The notes: a model not told the origin generated them from the sequence alone. A stretch of DNA of 64,000 nucleotides from Ctenosaura bakeri (GCA_948474755.1 CAOLHI010000077.1:62001-126000), one strand, 5' to 3'. Positions 22,351 through 33,907 are shown, counted from the first letter of the stretch. Made by a program: numbers and translations.

Positions 22351-22754
22351 GAGAAGGCTAGACTAGCCCAGTTCCAAGTAATCCTCCCACACACATAGTT
22401 TTGATTGGGGGGGTGGACATCATGGCTCTCTTGTCACACATGCTTTGGCATGCAAAAAAATACTGGTTCCTCACTGTAGGATGAGGGAAAAGGGAATTTC
22501 AGATGATTTTGAACTAGAGCTCCCATATTTCTTCACCTGTCTTGGGCTAATAAGATCTCTTATCCAAAGGCATCTGGGGGACCAAGGCTACCTATTCTTG
22601 TAGGGATTTTATGCTTTTAAAAATGAGTTTTAATTAGTGCAGCAGAAATATATTGAGGCAAGATATATTGTCTCTTATTCTCACACAGCTATTCAATTTT
22701 CTTCTTTCTTTTCACTCATTACGTCAGGCCAGTATCTTTTTAACAAGCTGAGCT

Positions 22755-23235
22755 TTCTTTACACTGTTCTCCCACAAGGAGGGTGCTATTTTAGCTCCTG
22801 GGAGTTCAAGAGCCTGGGAGCAGCCATTGAGAAGGTCCTCTCCTGTGTTCCTAACAGATGTATTTGTTAGGATGGGGGGACAAAGAGAAGGGCCTCCCCA
22901 GAAGATCTGAACACATAAGGAAGTTTGTATGGGAGAATCCAGACTTTCAGACAACCTGGACCCAAGGCACACAGGGTTTTATAGATCATAACCAGCACCT
23001 TGAGATGGGCCTGGAAATGAGCTGGCATCCAGTGGAGCTGGTGAAACAAGGGAGCTGGGCAGTCCTGCAGCCAGACCTAGTTAACAATCTGGCTGCACTT
23101 GAAGTTTCCAAACACTCTTCAAAGACAGTCCCATATCGAGCATGTTAACAGTAATCCAAATGGGGTGAAATTAAGGGATGTGTCACCCTGGCCAAGTTTG
23201 ATGTCTCAAGGCAATGTCAGGGTGTTAATCTGTAC
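22755..23235 (-). mobile_element. L2-like LINE, ORF C-terminus and 3' region
   Basis: The minus strand has an open stretch with LHWMPAHFQAHLKVLVMIY, the conserved LHWLPV...FKVL.. block at the C-terminus of L2-group reverse transcriptases. The plus-strand wording GTAATCCAAATGGGGTGAAATTAAGGGATGTGTCACC recurs at 31.5 kb in the same family. It is 5' truncated and interrupted by stops. Confidence 0.8.
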
Positions 23236-23579
23236 ATTCTCGTTCATGGAAGAAAGAAGCAGCAGCCCAGCAACCTCCATCTCCAGCATATGGCTGCTCT
23301 TTCCTCCTTCAATGCACAAAGAATCAGCCTGAGCATGCCCCACTGTCAAGCAGTGGCTATGTGAGTGCCCCCCCTCCAGCTTTAATTACATGCTGGAATG
23401 GGAGCTATGCAGAAGGAGGTACTGGATACTTCGTTCCAAAAGGTATTAAATATTCCATATAAAAGTCTAATCCTGTCCCCTCTCTCCCAGCTACAGCTAC
23501 ATATTTTGCTAACAGGTTGCCAAGTATTCTCCATACTCAGATCACTGTTAGACTCTGAATTTATTTTATTTTAATATTG

Positions 23580-23800
23580 TGTGTGTCTTTAAGTTACCTG
23601 TCAACTTATGGTGACCCCATGAATTTCAAAATGTTTTTTTAGGAAAGGAATATTCAGGAGTGGGTTTGCCAGTCCCTTCCTCTGAAACATAAACAACGAA
23701 GCCTGGTATTCCTTAGCAGTTTCCTAACCAAGTACTAACCAGGGTTGACCCTGCTTAGCTTCCAAGATCACACAGGATCCGGTGCCTTTAGGACAGGGGT
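23580..23800 (-). mobile_element. 5S rRNA-derived SINE
   Basis: Read on the plus strand, TCAACTTATGGTGACCCCATGAATTTC (Bov-B/Sauria-like tail) comes first. Then comes CTGGTATTCCTTAGCAG...AACCAAGTACTAACCAGGGTTGACCCTGCTTAGCTTCCAAGATCACACAGGATC. This is the reverse complement of the 5S rRNA segment GATC.GATCTCGGAAGCTAAGCAGGGTC.GGC..GGTTAGTACTTGG. The element is therefore a minus-strand SINE with a 5S rRNA head. A chimeric 5S-Sauria SINE has, to my knowledge, been described in lizards. Confidence 0.88.
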
Positions 23801-23814
23801 GGTCCTCTGTTAGT

Positions 23815-24010
23815 TACATTTACATCTCACTTTCCCTCCAATGAGTTCACAGCATCACACGTAGTTCATGTCTTCTTCCTCACTTTATCCCCACAGCGAC
23901 AACCCTGAGAGATATCTCATTCTAAGAGAGAGCTGTGAATGGCTGGCCCAAGGTCACACACAATGACTTTCATTCCAACACTCCAATGAAGAACTGAGAA
24001 TTGTGCAACT
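23815..24010 (+). repeat. MIR/CORE-type SINE or L2 tail
   Basis: TTTACATCTCACTTTCCCTCCAATGAG, CCTCACTTTATCCCCACAGCGACAACCCTGAGAGAT and ATGGCTGGCCCAAGGTCACAC follow the order of a common amniote MIR-like repeat. Confidence 0.65.
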
Positions 24011-24176
24011 CATGGACCAGATGAAGGTGCCAGAGCCCTTCTTCTTATCACTGAAAAAAAATGAACCAAAATAAACATTGTTACGAACATTGAGGCCAGC
24101 ATCCTCTGAGTGTCATACTCAAGTGTAAGTCTTCCTTACACCTGCATATTAAAACAGGTGTGGTTTCCCCACCTCT

Positions 24177-24372
24177 GAGCCTTTCTGCACTACACTGTTA
24201 TAGTGCTATTATTCCACATTCAACATCCTGTGGAACTCTGGGGTTTGTAGCTTACTGAGGAGCTCTCTGTCTGAGAATCGCAAAGGCTGCTCCCTAAACT
24301 GCAAATCCCAGGATTCCATAGGATGTTGAAAGTGGAATAATAGCACTATAACAGTATAGTGCAGAAAGGCCT
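24177..24372. mobile_element. Harbinger-like MITE family 1, copy c
   Basis: GAGCCTTTCTGCACTACACTG and CAGTATAGTGCAGAAAGGCCT form the ends. TCT flanks both sides. The centre is longer and asymmetric (CTCTGTCTGAGAATCGCAAAGG), giving 196 bp, so this is a subfamily variant. Confidence 0.82.
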
Positions 24373-24463
24373 TCTGTCTCTTGGACTGAAGGACAGAATC
24401 CAGAATTGCCAGCCAATTCTGGATTCTGTCTAGTTGAATCACCATCATAAGTTGGAGTACAAC

Positions 24464-24698
24464 CAGCATATGTAGTGATTGAGTGCTGGGCTACAACTCT
24501 GGAACCAAGGGTTTGAATCCCCAGTCAGCCATGGAAACCCGCTAGGTGATCTTGGACAAACCACACTGAGCCTCAGAGGAAGGCAATGGCAAACCCCTCT
24601 GAACAAATCTTCCCTAGAAAACCCAGTGATAGGTTTGCCTTAGGGTCACCATTAAGTGGAAATGATTTGAAGGCACAAAACAACAAAAACAACAATAA
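24464..24698 (+). mobile_element. Sauria-type SINE
   Basis: TGTAGTGATTGAGTGCTGGGCTACAACTCTGG (A-box side), GGTTTGAATCCCCAG (B box), then ACCACACTGAGCCTCAGAGGAAGGCAATGGCAAACCCCTCTGAACAAATCTT and GCCTTAGGGTCACCATTAAGTGGAAATGATTTGAAGGCAC with an (ACAA)n tail. Nearly complete. Confidence 0.95.
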
Positions 24699-25188
24699 GT
24701 TGAGAACTTCAGTGAGCAGAAGTTGATAATGGGACCTCAGACAGGATCCGGAATTAACTGACAAGTGACAAGGTGTTACTCTAGCTATGGCACTGTTGGT
24801 GAGGACCCCCGATATCATTTTGATATCAAACAATTTGGCCTTGGTTTGACGTTTTTCAAGCCACCCCATTCCACATGTTTGCGAGGTTCTCCGGACAAGC
24901 ACGGACAGAGTACGGCCACTAATGGTTTCACATTCCAGACTCCATTGAGGTCAGCAACTCAAGCCTCGCTCGTAGCTTCAGGGAACTTCCAACTGCAAAC
25001 CTCACAATAGCTGCACGGCTCTGAGCCAAGCCATTCCTTTATGTCGGGCCATCAACGTACCAGCCACGCTACTGTCATTAAAAGAAAATCCAATCATGCA
25101 AACTTGACCTTTTCCAAATCCTTTGTCCAGTGCTAAAACTCCCTTTGTTCTCACCTGGCTTGCCATAGCCAGTAGGCACAAGCTCCCC

Positions 25189-25195
25189 TATAAAA
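25189..25195 (+). promoter_or_regulatory. LTR TATA box
   Basis: TATAAAA, about 235 bases before the polyadenylation signal and correctly placed inside the LTR. The matching position in the second family-A LTR has mutated. Confidence 0.7.
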
Positions 25196-25424
25196 ACCCC
25201 TCATTTCCAAACAGTCTTCGGACTACTTTGGACTTCCATCCCGCCTTGCTGCCGGTTGTCTAAGGAAACTCCCCTCAGCTAACCACGCTGGGCTTTCTTC
25301 CCCGGATCCCCGCTTCTCTCCAGGACTAGGAGACCAGGTGTCATATTGCCTTTCCCAAAAAAGCTCTCCGTTTCTGTTTCTCAGCTAGTTAGTTCATGTC
25401 TTGTCTTTCATGTTTCTTGTCTTT

Positions 25425-25430
25425 AATAAA
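25425..25430 (+). promoter_or_regulatory. LTR polyadenylation signal
   Basis: AATAAA followed by a GT/T-rich stretch (ATTGTTTGTTGCTTTG). Conserved as AATAAA in the second copy at 30627-30632. Confidence 0.75.
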
Positions 25431-25629
25431 ATATTGTTTGTTGCTTTGAAACCTTGTCTAGCCGCTCTCTGAACCGCCACTGTATACATAGGGTTAAAGA
25501 TCCTTGCTAAAGTTACCCTGCCTCTCGTTTAGCCAAGAGAGTGCTCCAGCTAAATTCCCCCAATTTGCATTTTATTTGGCAATTTGGGCGCCCCTCCCAG
25601 GACCCCCCAACACACAGGGTAACAAAGGA

Positions 25630-28222
25630 CCCTCAGTCACTCAGTCTAAGAGATGAGGTGGGAAACCACATCTGTTTTAGTGTATACTTTTTGGTCATTG
25701 CAGGTGTTGGTGTACCCTTCCATTCTACACAATGACCAAAGCCCTTCTGCCTTCTGCCCTGACTCATGGTTTTACTGTGATAACCCTCCTGAGTGACCAC
25801 TCCATGGTTGTTGGACTGCTCATGGAATGGGAAAACATGGCTATGCTCCGTGATACAGGCTGAGTGTTGATCCGGGTTAATATTTGCTAAATTTAAACCC
25901 CAGAAATATAAATAACAGATTCAGGAAACATATAAAGTCAGAAGACAGAAAACCTTCTATGTTAGAGAAACTGTGTATCAACCCCTTCACCTCAAACTCC
26001 TAACTCTAAAGTTAGGAAACTTGAATGAACAGGGTGGCCTCTGTATATGCAGGCATTCTTTTCAAGGAACCCCCATATAAAACAAAAAAAGCAAATGTTC
26101 ACATCCCAGTATATTCAATGGACGTGATGTGCATGCATTCATGGCAATGAAAGCACGCACCCATCACATCAACTGATGATAAAGGACTCAATACTTTGCA
26201 CAACCTTGCATTTGTGTACACTGAAGTCACACCACAAGAGGACGCACTGTATAGTTAAATTCTGCAAGTCATTTGTTCAGATACAGAACTTTATCAGAAC
26301 CTGCTTGTCTTGTGTTTTTCTGGAGTTAGTCTTAGGCGGGCATGCTGAAGGATTCTGCACATTTCTTTGCTAAAGTCTGATGGGGGAGTCTGCTTCTTAA
26401 CAGATCTGTTTTCCATCCTTCTGTAAAAGGGGCTAACACCCTGCAAAACTACTCAAATAGTGTTAATAATGACCACTATAACACTTGGAGTTACAATTGT
26501 GGCCCCAGGAGCCTCCAAGTGGTGCAGTCATCAATATTAACACTATTTCAGACCTCTTTCAATTTGAGTTTCCTTTTTTCCAAAGTGGAAGTAAGCTTTG
26601 TTGCTTTCAAAAAAAAAAAAAAAGGTGGGAGGGAGAGGAATGCAATCTAAAGAGGTCCTTGACTATGGTAGAAATGGGTGGGGTAGGGTCCCAGATCCTT
26701 CTAGTTGCTCACCTCTGATTTTACCAATTCACCTGCTGGCTCCCCATATTACAATTTTGTGACCCTACCAGTCAAGGGAAACAGTAGAAGGCTTGGTGAG
26801 CCAGAGATCTGGTTCAGTAAAAGACAGGTTCCTATGATGCTACTCTGAAGAAACATGCTCAGGGAGGTTTTATTAGTCTTTTTGCTAATTACATCAGTCC
26901 TGAGCGGGCAATTAAAATTCCAGTGTCATACCAGAATGACAGATCACAAGAGGAAACATGTCATTACATAATTCCTATTTTTTCTGTTGTCAAAGGATCT
27001 TTGAGGTAGACTCTTACAGAATGAGGGTCAGTGGCCTCAAATATTTTAGCACCCTGCAGGATTCCAATAGCAGTGGTTTGGGATTCTTCACAGAGGATGA
27101 TGCATGTAATGCAAGATTGTTAGAGAGTCTGGGTTACGTACAGATTTATTGTCACTTTGCGAACGGCTATTGTAGGGCAGAAATACTCATCACTGGCTGC
27201 TGTGGCCAATAGTGTCATTTGTAATATAAAGTAGTTATAGCATCATGTTGATGTCCCCATGACAGTCAACTGATGTCACTGGAGTGGATTGCAGGAAGAA
27301 AGACACAGGGAATCTGATTGTGAGATTGCATTATGGAGTATCCTTTCTTGTACATTACAGAGAAGAACTCAACATGACAATGCAAGGCAGATACAAAGGC
27401 CTATGCACAAACTAATATAGGAATCCTAAGATACCGATAGAAAACAGGTAATACTAATTGAACCAATAAAATGCTTTTTTAAGCAATAAAAATGTCATTA
27501 CCTTTGCAATAATGTGAATACAAATAAACAGTTTAACAATGTAAATATAACAAAAGGTTATGACTTTTTTAACAATGTGAATGCAACAATTCAGTTGTAG
27601 CAATCTGAATACAGCAAAATGTTATGGCATTTCCACGTTATAGCCTATTAATAAACATGTTCATCTATAGAAGGTGAAGAGTTCATCAACATAACTCTGG
27701 CCTTTATCAGTAATTAAGCAACATCATTCTTCATCTGCCTTATTGCAGAATATTATCCAACAGCCCATTGGCCAATAAAAGTATATTAACACATCCAGAA
27801 GCAGCAGAGGTAAACTGCTCATTATAGAGTGGTAGTGAAAGGATGTGAGAGCCTGGCATGATTATATACACGCTGTGGCCCTCACAGATGTAAGGGGATC
27901 ACCGTCTACTAGGAGGCAAAATGAAGGCATTGCCCCCACAATACCCCCCCCCTGTGAAATTTTCCTTAATTCTCTAAATTGGTAGCATTTCAGCCCCTTA
28001 AAACTTTAGTTGAGCATTTAGAAATACTGTGTTAAGCATCTAAATAAAAGAGGCAGGTAATGTACCAAGGGAAAGTGAACACAGTAAGTAGAAGAGTTCT
28101 TGGTGCAAATGATTCTCAAAGTCCCACTTTCTGCAGTGTTAGAAATTTGGGGACTTCCTTTGGGAAACAACTTTTTTTGAGGGGGGGATGATGACCTTAT
28201 TTTACCCCCTCTTTAGCTATAC
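25630..28222. other. No recognisable gene or repeat
   Basis: About 2.6 kb of mainly AT-rich sequence between LTRs. A poly-A run lies near 26.61 kb. Around 27.48-27.63 kb is a loosely repeated AACAATGTGAATACAA-type motif. No coding evidence and no named repeat. Confidence 0.45.
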
Positions 28223-28227
28223 CCTAG

Positions 28228-28931
28228 TGTGAGAAGTAAAATATATTTTAGTTTCTACAATGTTATTAGTAGTATTGGTAACATATTAGCTTATAGCTCA
28301 TAACACATTTTTAAATATATTTACACACATATATTTTAGTATTTGAGCTTTTGAAATACAATGAAGTCTTAAGAAGTATAAATTTTAGAAACTGGCAGCT
28401 TGGAGCCAGAGAAGACCTTGGAGCAAAGAGGAACCAAGCAGATAGAGATAAGAATTCAATAGTGAGATGAATATACTCCTTTTTGGGGAGGCACCCGCTT
28501 ATGCAGACTAAAGGTCAGCAAAAGTTGAAAGGGGTAACTAAGCTGATAAATCAAAAACAAGAAAAGAATTTGGCCTTGTTTAGCAAAATGGGAGGTTAGA
28601 ATCTGGTTGATGGGCATTTTGAAATAGCAAATGAGAATTAAGAAAGCACGAGGTAAAAGCGTGATTATGGGCATGATCATATATGTTGTAAATATGGGGA
28701 AGGGAGCATGTAACTTCTTAGGCGATTCTGATAGGGTTGTAACTTTTGGGTCCTGCCCAAGGGGAGGGAAGCTGGCGTAGGGGATAAAATGTGTGTTGTT
28801 TTGTGGGAGGGGGTCCTTCTCTCTAGAGAGCACCCGTGTCTGCAGAAATTTTTTTTTTTTAAATAAATGCTTGATGCTTCAGCCGATCCTGTGTTAAATT
28901 GTTTCATGAGTGTTATCAGCTATTTCCCACA
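28228..28931 (+). mobile_element. Probable ERV-type solo LTR
   Basis: Starts TGTGAGAAG and ends TTTCCCACA. The flanks CCTAG and CCCAG match at 4 of 5 positions as an aged target duplication. GGATAAAATG near 28.78 kb could serve as TATA box, and AATAAA at 28862-28867 lies just upstream of a short U5-like end, the arrangement of a retroviral LTR. Only one copy is present in the window, so boundaries rest on these signals alone. No viral genes adjoin it. Confidence 0.5.
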
Positions 28932-28939
28932 CCCAGAGG

Positions 28940-29920
28940 CCACCCTAACCTTTGCTGCTGACTAATAAAACCAACCTGCTCCTGTGTCTTTTTCTTCTGG
29001 AAAAAAAGATAAGGAACGGAGCTTAATCCTCCTCCCAAATTTTTCTTGAACCTTGTACAGAAATATTATTGTCTGCTCACAAAAGACTATTTTCTGTGCA
29101 AAAATACCATATGCAAATTTTGGGCAGAATAAGTCCTGAACTGCAAAGATTCTCATCAGTCCATGATTCTCCTTGTAAGTGTTTCCTGAGACTCCAGAAG
29201 CACCTTTTTCAATGACTTCTGAACAGTTTCAGCTATTATTTCCATCTTTGTTCCAAAGTTACCAACCACCCTTGGTGGAAGGAAGAGGATAAGGAGGGTA
29301 TCAGGTAATTCTTTTTCATAGATCTAAAAATTTGGAACCTTTTAAAATGGAAACTGGGGTTGCTACTTGCTTTCCCCTCAATATTGTATGGCTTTTGATC
29401 TTTCTTTCCTCTCACTGTCATTAACTTTGCCTTATCTGCCTCTTTGTGACAGTGTGGGTTTTTTTCTGTGCTCTTGTATAGATTTGCCCACAACACCTGC
29501 TGTGCCTCCTTCTCTTCCTCTTCCTTCTTCTTCACATTCTTCAAAATGAAGAGCTGGCCAGTGATCATGTGAGCAAGGTCTTGTTTCAAAATAATTTTGC
29601 AAAAGTTTCAGATAAAAACGAAAACAATACAGAAGTAAATCAGAAGCACAACACCAAGCCAACAAATCTGCAGCTTTTGAGGACTTCTCTTAGTCTGAAA
29701 TGGCCTCACATCAGCTGTGGTTGCCAACCTCATCCTATTCCACACTATTTTTGTCTTTCTGCTTCTTCTGGCATTTATTTGTGTCTGTGTTTTCTTACTG
29801 CAAGGTACCTCTCTGTGTTATGGAGCAGCACACATGTTTGGTAAGTATCATGTACTAGCTAGCTTTGAATTCAGAGAACAGGCTTAGAAGATTTCTCCCA
29901 GCATGGTACCCAAAGTGACT
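28940..29920. other. No recognisable gene
   Basis: A pyrimidine-rich segment lies near 29.36-29.56 kb and gives purine-rich minus-strand frames (117 codons, EEEEKE-type composition) that look low-complexity rather than coding. Otherwise nothing seen. Confidence 0.45.
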
Positions 29921-30923
29921 TTGTTGTCATTGTTGTGTGCTTCAACTAATTTCTGACTTATGGTGACCCTAATGTTATCACGGTTATGATATGTCTGGTG
30001 AGAGCACTAGATATCCTTTTTGATATCCAATAATTTGGCCTTGGCTTGACCTTTCTCTGCCACCCTACTCCACGTGTTTGCAGAGGTCCCCCAGACGAGC
30101 ACATCTGGGGCGCGGCCATTAATGGGTAAACATTCCAAACCTCTTTCAGGCAGGCAACTTAAGCCTCTCTGTTGCTTTAGGGAAAAACCTCCCTGCAAAC
30201 TGGCTTCATCCACACAAAGCCGCACGGCCAAGAGCCAAACCATTTCTTTATGTCAGGCTATTAATGAACTGGCCACACTATTGTCTTAAGAGCTAAACCC
30301 ATCATGCAAAACCTGACCTTTTCCAACTCCTTTGTCCAACTCCAAATTTCCTTTGTTCTCACCGAGCATAACATAGCCTGTAGGTAAAATCCACCCTAAG
30401 TCCCCACTTTTGGGGCTTCCTCGGACTACTTTGGACTTCCATCCCACCTTGCTGCTGGTGGTCTAAGGAAAGTCCCCTCAGCGAACCACATTGAGCTTTC
30501 TCTCCCGGAACCCCGCTTTCTCTCCAGGACTGAAAGACCAGGTGTCGTATTACCCATCCCCAAAGCTCTCCATTTCAATTTCTAAGTTAGTTAATATTTG
30601 TCGTGTCTTTTGTGTTGCTTGTTCTTAATAAAATATTATTTGTTACCTTTTAAAACCTTGTCTAGCTGCTCTCTGACCTGACACTGTATACATAGGGTTA
30701 AAGATCCTTGCTAACATTACCCTGCCTCTCGTTTAGCTGAGAGAGTGCTCGAGTTACATTCCCCCAACTTGTGTTTTTATTTGGTAATTTGGGTGCCCCT
30801 CCCGGGATCCCCAATATACAGGGTAACACTAAGGCAAACCTATCATGGAATGTTTCAGGTGCTGAGAGTATATGACACGCCCAAGGTCACCCAGTGGGTT
30901 TCCATGGCCAAGCGGGCATTTAA
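29921..30923 (-). mobile_element. Sauria-type SINE split by a solo LTR
   Basis: The left part ends ...TGACTTATGGTGACCCTAA and the right part resumes CTAAGGCAAACCTATCATGG...CCAAGGTCACCCAGTGGG. Removing the LTR and one CTAA restores the normal SINE wording GACCCTAAGGCAAACC. The SINE is therefore older than the LTR insertion. Its tRNA-like head (high-coordinate end) is eroded. Confidence 0.9.
29973..30828 (+). mobile_element. Solo LTR, family A copy 2 (856 bp)
   Basis: TGTTATC...GGGTAACA flanked by CTAA on both sides. It aligns with the LTR at 24774-25624, including the phrases GATATCC.AATAATTTGGCCTTGG, CTACTTTGGACTTCCATCCC and CCTTGCTAA.ATTACCCTGCCTCTCGTTTAGC. AATAAA is retained and the TATA box region has changed. 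Independent target duplications show this is a separate insertion, not the second LTR of one provirus. Confidence 0.95.
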
Positions 30924-30924
30924 A

Positions 30925-31605
30925 ACAAAGGCCAGTTCATATCTTATTTTACAAAAGATAAAAACAAACAAACAATTTTGTTAAAGACACATAGTTTAAG
31001 ACACATCTAAAACCTAACTGAAAGATAAAAAGCACAGCACATTGTTTTCAAAACACCTTTTTGCCACATACTTTAAGCACCGTAGGCCTGCGTATCTAAA
31101 AAGACCTTTGCCTGCGGACAGAAAAAAAGGAGAGAGGTTGCCAATTGAGCTTCCCATGGAAGGGGGTTCCACAGCTTAGGAGCAGCCACAGAAACTGTAC
31201 CTTTGAGCTCACCAAAGATACCTGTGATGGTGGTGGAACCAAGAATAAGCCTCCACCAGTGATCTTAACATTTAAATCAGCTCATTTAGGAAGATGAGGT
31301 CTTTTAGATGTTCTGGACTTTTAGGTCCAAACTGTCTAAGATCACTACCAGCATTTTAAATTCTCCCTGGAAATGATGTTTCAAGAGGGAAGTTATATGT
31401 TCAGTGCAACCACCCCCCATCAGCAGCCTTACTGCAGCTTTTTGGACCCACTGCAATTTCTGAATGGCTTCCAAAGGCAGCCCCACATAGAGTGCATTAC
31501 AGTAATCCAAATGAGATGTAATCAAGGCATGTGTCACCATAGCTGTGACATATACTTCTACTCTTTAATAGCCCATCAAGACGTCTGAGTCATTCTGACA
31601 GGGAG
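30925..31605 (-). mobile_element. L2-like LINE, ORF C-terminus and 3' region
   Basis: The minus strand at 31304-31540 reads ALITSHLDYCNALYVGLPLE followed by KLQWVQKAAVRLL, the signature of the reverse transcriptase C-terminus in the L2/CR1 group (...SRLDYCNALY.GLP...LQ.VQNAAARLL). Downstream (lower coordinates) is the untranslated tail with CTGCGGACAG...GGAAGGGGGTTCCACAGC. Dead copy. Confidence 0.85.
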
Positions 31606-31609
31606 GCAA

Positions 31610-32430
31610 AGCTGCTGAAAGAAGTAAGTTAAGTAACTAACCTACAGTTATTTAATATCATTTCTTGGTCTCCTTTCTCCGTCATCCCACTTACATGCTG
31701 GTGAACAGGCCATTTTCTACACATTTTCCAACTGTTCTGGAGCTTGTTTTACAATCAGTGCAGTTGACTGACAAAATACTGTTCAGATTGATAGGGAGAA
31801 GCACTGAATAAGTATAGTTCCTGTCAGGAGTTCAGTAAAAATGTGATCTGTTTCTTTTTGGGAATGATATTGATGAAATGTTCTGAAAGACAAATTATTT
31901 ACTGACAGTAGATTCTCATTGTGGGATTTCTTTATGCTGAGTTTGTCTCTGTCATGCCATGAGTTTCCAGCTTTGTAATTCTCCTGCTGACGCACTCCAA
32001 GGTCTTCTGACGTCAGACCACTTTGAAAGCAACACTTAACAAGCAGTCATAAAAAAAAAATGCTAGGACAAGTTTCTGCGTCAGCAAAGAAAAGCCACTT
32101 TTTGCTTCTAGTGAAATCCATGGGCCAGTTCACTGGCATCTATAGAATCCTGAGTTTTTAACTCAAATGTGAAATCTAGCCAAAATATGTAAAGTTTCTC
32201 TAAGATCATCCATCTCTGCATAGCCTCCAATTGTCCTGATATGGCAGAGATGGTCCTAATCCATCTTCTGTCTTCCCAGTTTTTCAGCTGCTTTTGAAAA
32301 GTCTCTGTTTTTCTCTCCTCTTCCCAATTTTCCCATTTGTTCTTGGCTTACTTCAATGGCTGCCAGTTGAGTTCAAAGTGTAAATGTACTTTGTATTTAA
32401 TTAACTCAGGGGAGAAGAAAAGAGAAGAGA
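31610..32430. other. No recognisable gene or repeat
   Basis: Ordinary AT-rich sequence; nothing supported. Confidence 0.45.
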
Positions 32431-32436
32431 AGATGA

Positions 32437-32614
32437 GCCGTTTCGCACTAGGCTGTTATAGTGCTATGATTCCACTTTCAACATCCTATGGAATCCAGGG
32501 GTTTGCAGTTTTGGGAGGGGCCAGTCAGCCCCTCCTGAAACTGCAAACCCCAGGATTCCGTAAGATGTTGAAAGTGGAATCATAGCGCTATAACAGCCTA
32601 GTGCGGAAATGGCC
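32437..32614. mobile_element. Harbinger-like MITE family 1, copy d
   Basis: GCCGTTTCGCACTAGGCTG and CAGCCTAGTGCGGAAATGGCC end a near-perfect palindrome of about 178 bp. TGA precedes it and CGA/GAA follows it, depending on where the damaged end is drawn. Confidence 0.85.
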
Positions 32615-32689
32615 GAAATCTTGCTGTTCCCAGTAGGCTTCAGTAAACGGAAACTGCTGCAGTTTCTCCTAACTTATCCAGATGAGGAA

Positions 32690-32795
32690 GTGCTCTTATT
32701 CCATTTTCAATATCCTTGTAGTTTACTGAAGCCAAAGAGCTTTCTGGCTGAGAATTCTAAATGCCCCTTCCTAAACTGCAATGTCATGGGATAAG
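32690..32795. mobile_element. Decayed Harbinger-like MITE family 1 fragment
   Basis: GTGCTCTTATTCCATTTTCAATATCC, TTTCTGGCTGAGAATTCTAAATGCCCCTTCCTAAACTGCAATG match the interior of the longer copies (c, e and j). Termini are lost. Confidence 0.55.
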
Positions 32796-33061
32796 TGGAG
32801 AAATCCTCTTACGGATTAGAAACAGGTTAAAGAATAGGTATAGAAGGAATGGATATGAAAGTCCAGTTTTCAACATGGATTGATGAGATCTGGGATGGTG
32901 TTTTTTTTTTTACTTGTTCACAAGGTAGGCCTAATTCCAATTGCTTGTTCCAAGTACGGTAGATCCATTAAATCAATGCATTCAGCAATTGATTCAATTG
33001 TTTTATTTCATCTGGGACTAGCAACTGGACTGAGACCTTACAGCAAGGGTAGGAATCATGT

Positions 33062-33152
33062 AGTCCTCCATATACTGTTGAACTGCAAATCCCAGAACTC
33101 CTTACCACTGGCTAGGGTTGGTGGGAACTGCAATTCAAGAACATCTGGAGGA
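33062..33152. mobile_element. ACTACAACTCCCA-type MITE
   Basis: GTTGAACTGCAAATCCCAGAACTCC...GGCTAGGGTTGGTGGGAACTGCAATTCAAGAACATCTGGAG shows both arms of this family. Confidence 0.6.
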
Positions 33153-33169
33153 GTTCACAGCCCCCATCT

Positions 33170-33375
33170 CTAGCTTAGAGTTCCTGGTGGATAGTGAAGA
33201 ACTTCCTGAGAGTGGAATGGATGACTTTGGGAGGTAGGGGCTCTCCCTTGTTGAAGATTTTAAAGCAGAAGCTTGAATCCTATCTGCTAGGGATACTTTA
33301 GTTCTCGATTTATTGCATTGGCAGGGGGCTAGATTAAATAATGCTGAGGAATAACTTTGAAATCTCCAGTTCAGT
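33170..33375 (+). mobile_element. Degenerate CR1 3' end
   Basis: GAAGAACTTCCTGAGAGTGGAATGGATGACTTTGGGAGGTAGGGGCTC then AAGATTTTAAAGCAGAAGCTTGAATCCTATCTGC and GGCAGGGGGCTAGATTAAATAATGC follow the CR1 order at moderate divergence. Confidence 0.6.
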
Positions 33376-33479
33376 GATGCTACATTTTTTGTGAGAGTTA
33401 AAAATGCAATCATACATTTTTCTAATGAAAAGGAACCCTTAGTAATTTCAATGAGGCTTATTCCCAGATAAGTGTGTAT

Positions 33480-33900
33480 AATGACCCAGTTGCTACCATT
33501 CCACTGCTACAACAGCTCCACTGGCTGCTAGTTTGTTTCTGGCCACAATTCAAAATGCTGGGTATGACCTATAAAGCCCTATATGGCTCAGTGTAGGCTA
33601 TCTGGCAGACTGTATCTTCCCTATGAGCCTGCCCAAGCCATGAGATCATCAAGAGAGGCACTTCTCTGAGTCCCACCACCCACTGCAAGCACACTTGGTA
33701 GGGAGACAAAAGAGGGCCTTCTAAGTGGCTGCCCCTAGGCGCTGAGACTCCCCCCCCCCCGGAGGTCAGAATGGGGCCTCCTTCTTGCTGTGCTGCAGGC
33801 AAACAAAAATATTTTCATTCTGACAGGCTTTTAAAAGAGAAAGTTTTTACATAGTAAACTAAGTGGTACCACATTGTTTTAAAGTGGACTGTATTTAATA
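33480..33900 (+). mobile_element. L2-like LINE 3' segment
   Basis: CTGCTACAACAGCTCCACTGGCTGCTAGTTTG encodes the LQQLHWLLV block, followed by CCACAATTCAAAATGCTGGGTATGACCTATAAAGCCCTATATGG (QFKMLGMTYKALYG). A comparable plus-strand segment is at 63.13 kb. A family-B LTR follows directly. Confidence 0.8.
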
Positions 33901-33907
33901 GTTTTTT

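Larger units (their letters stand above)
24774..25624 (+). mobile_element. Solo LTR, family A copy 1 (851 bp)
   Basis: Starts TGTTACTC and ends GGGTAACA, with AAGG on both sides as a 4-bp target duplication. TATAAAA at 25189-25195 and AATAAA at 25425-25430 mark U3/R and R/U5 positions. A second copy at 29973-30828 aligns along its whole length. There is no internal coding region next to it, so it is a solo LTR of a Gypsy-type or retroviral element. Its 3' end is similar to family B. Confidence 0.93.

Noticed and set aside
24464..24540. tRNA gene
   Set aside because: A- and B-box-like words are those of the SINE head; there is no full cloverleaf and the SINE body follows directly.
29236..29665. 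Glu/Lys-rich minus-strand frames as a coiled-coil protein
   Set aside because: They result from the pyrimidine-rich plus strand; there is no start context, splice structure or recurring heptad that I could support.
24774..30828. A full-length provirus with two LTRs
   Set aside because: Each LTR has its own 4-bp duplication and no retroviral genes lie between them.
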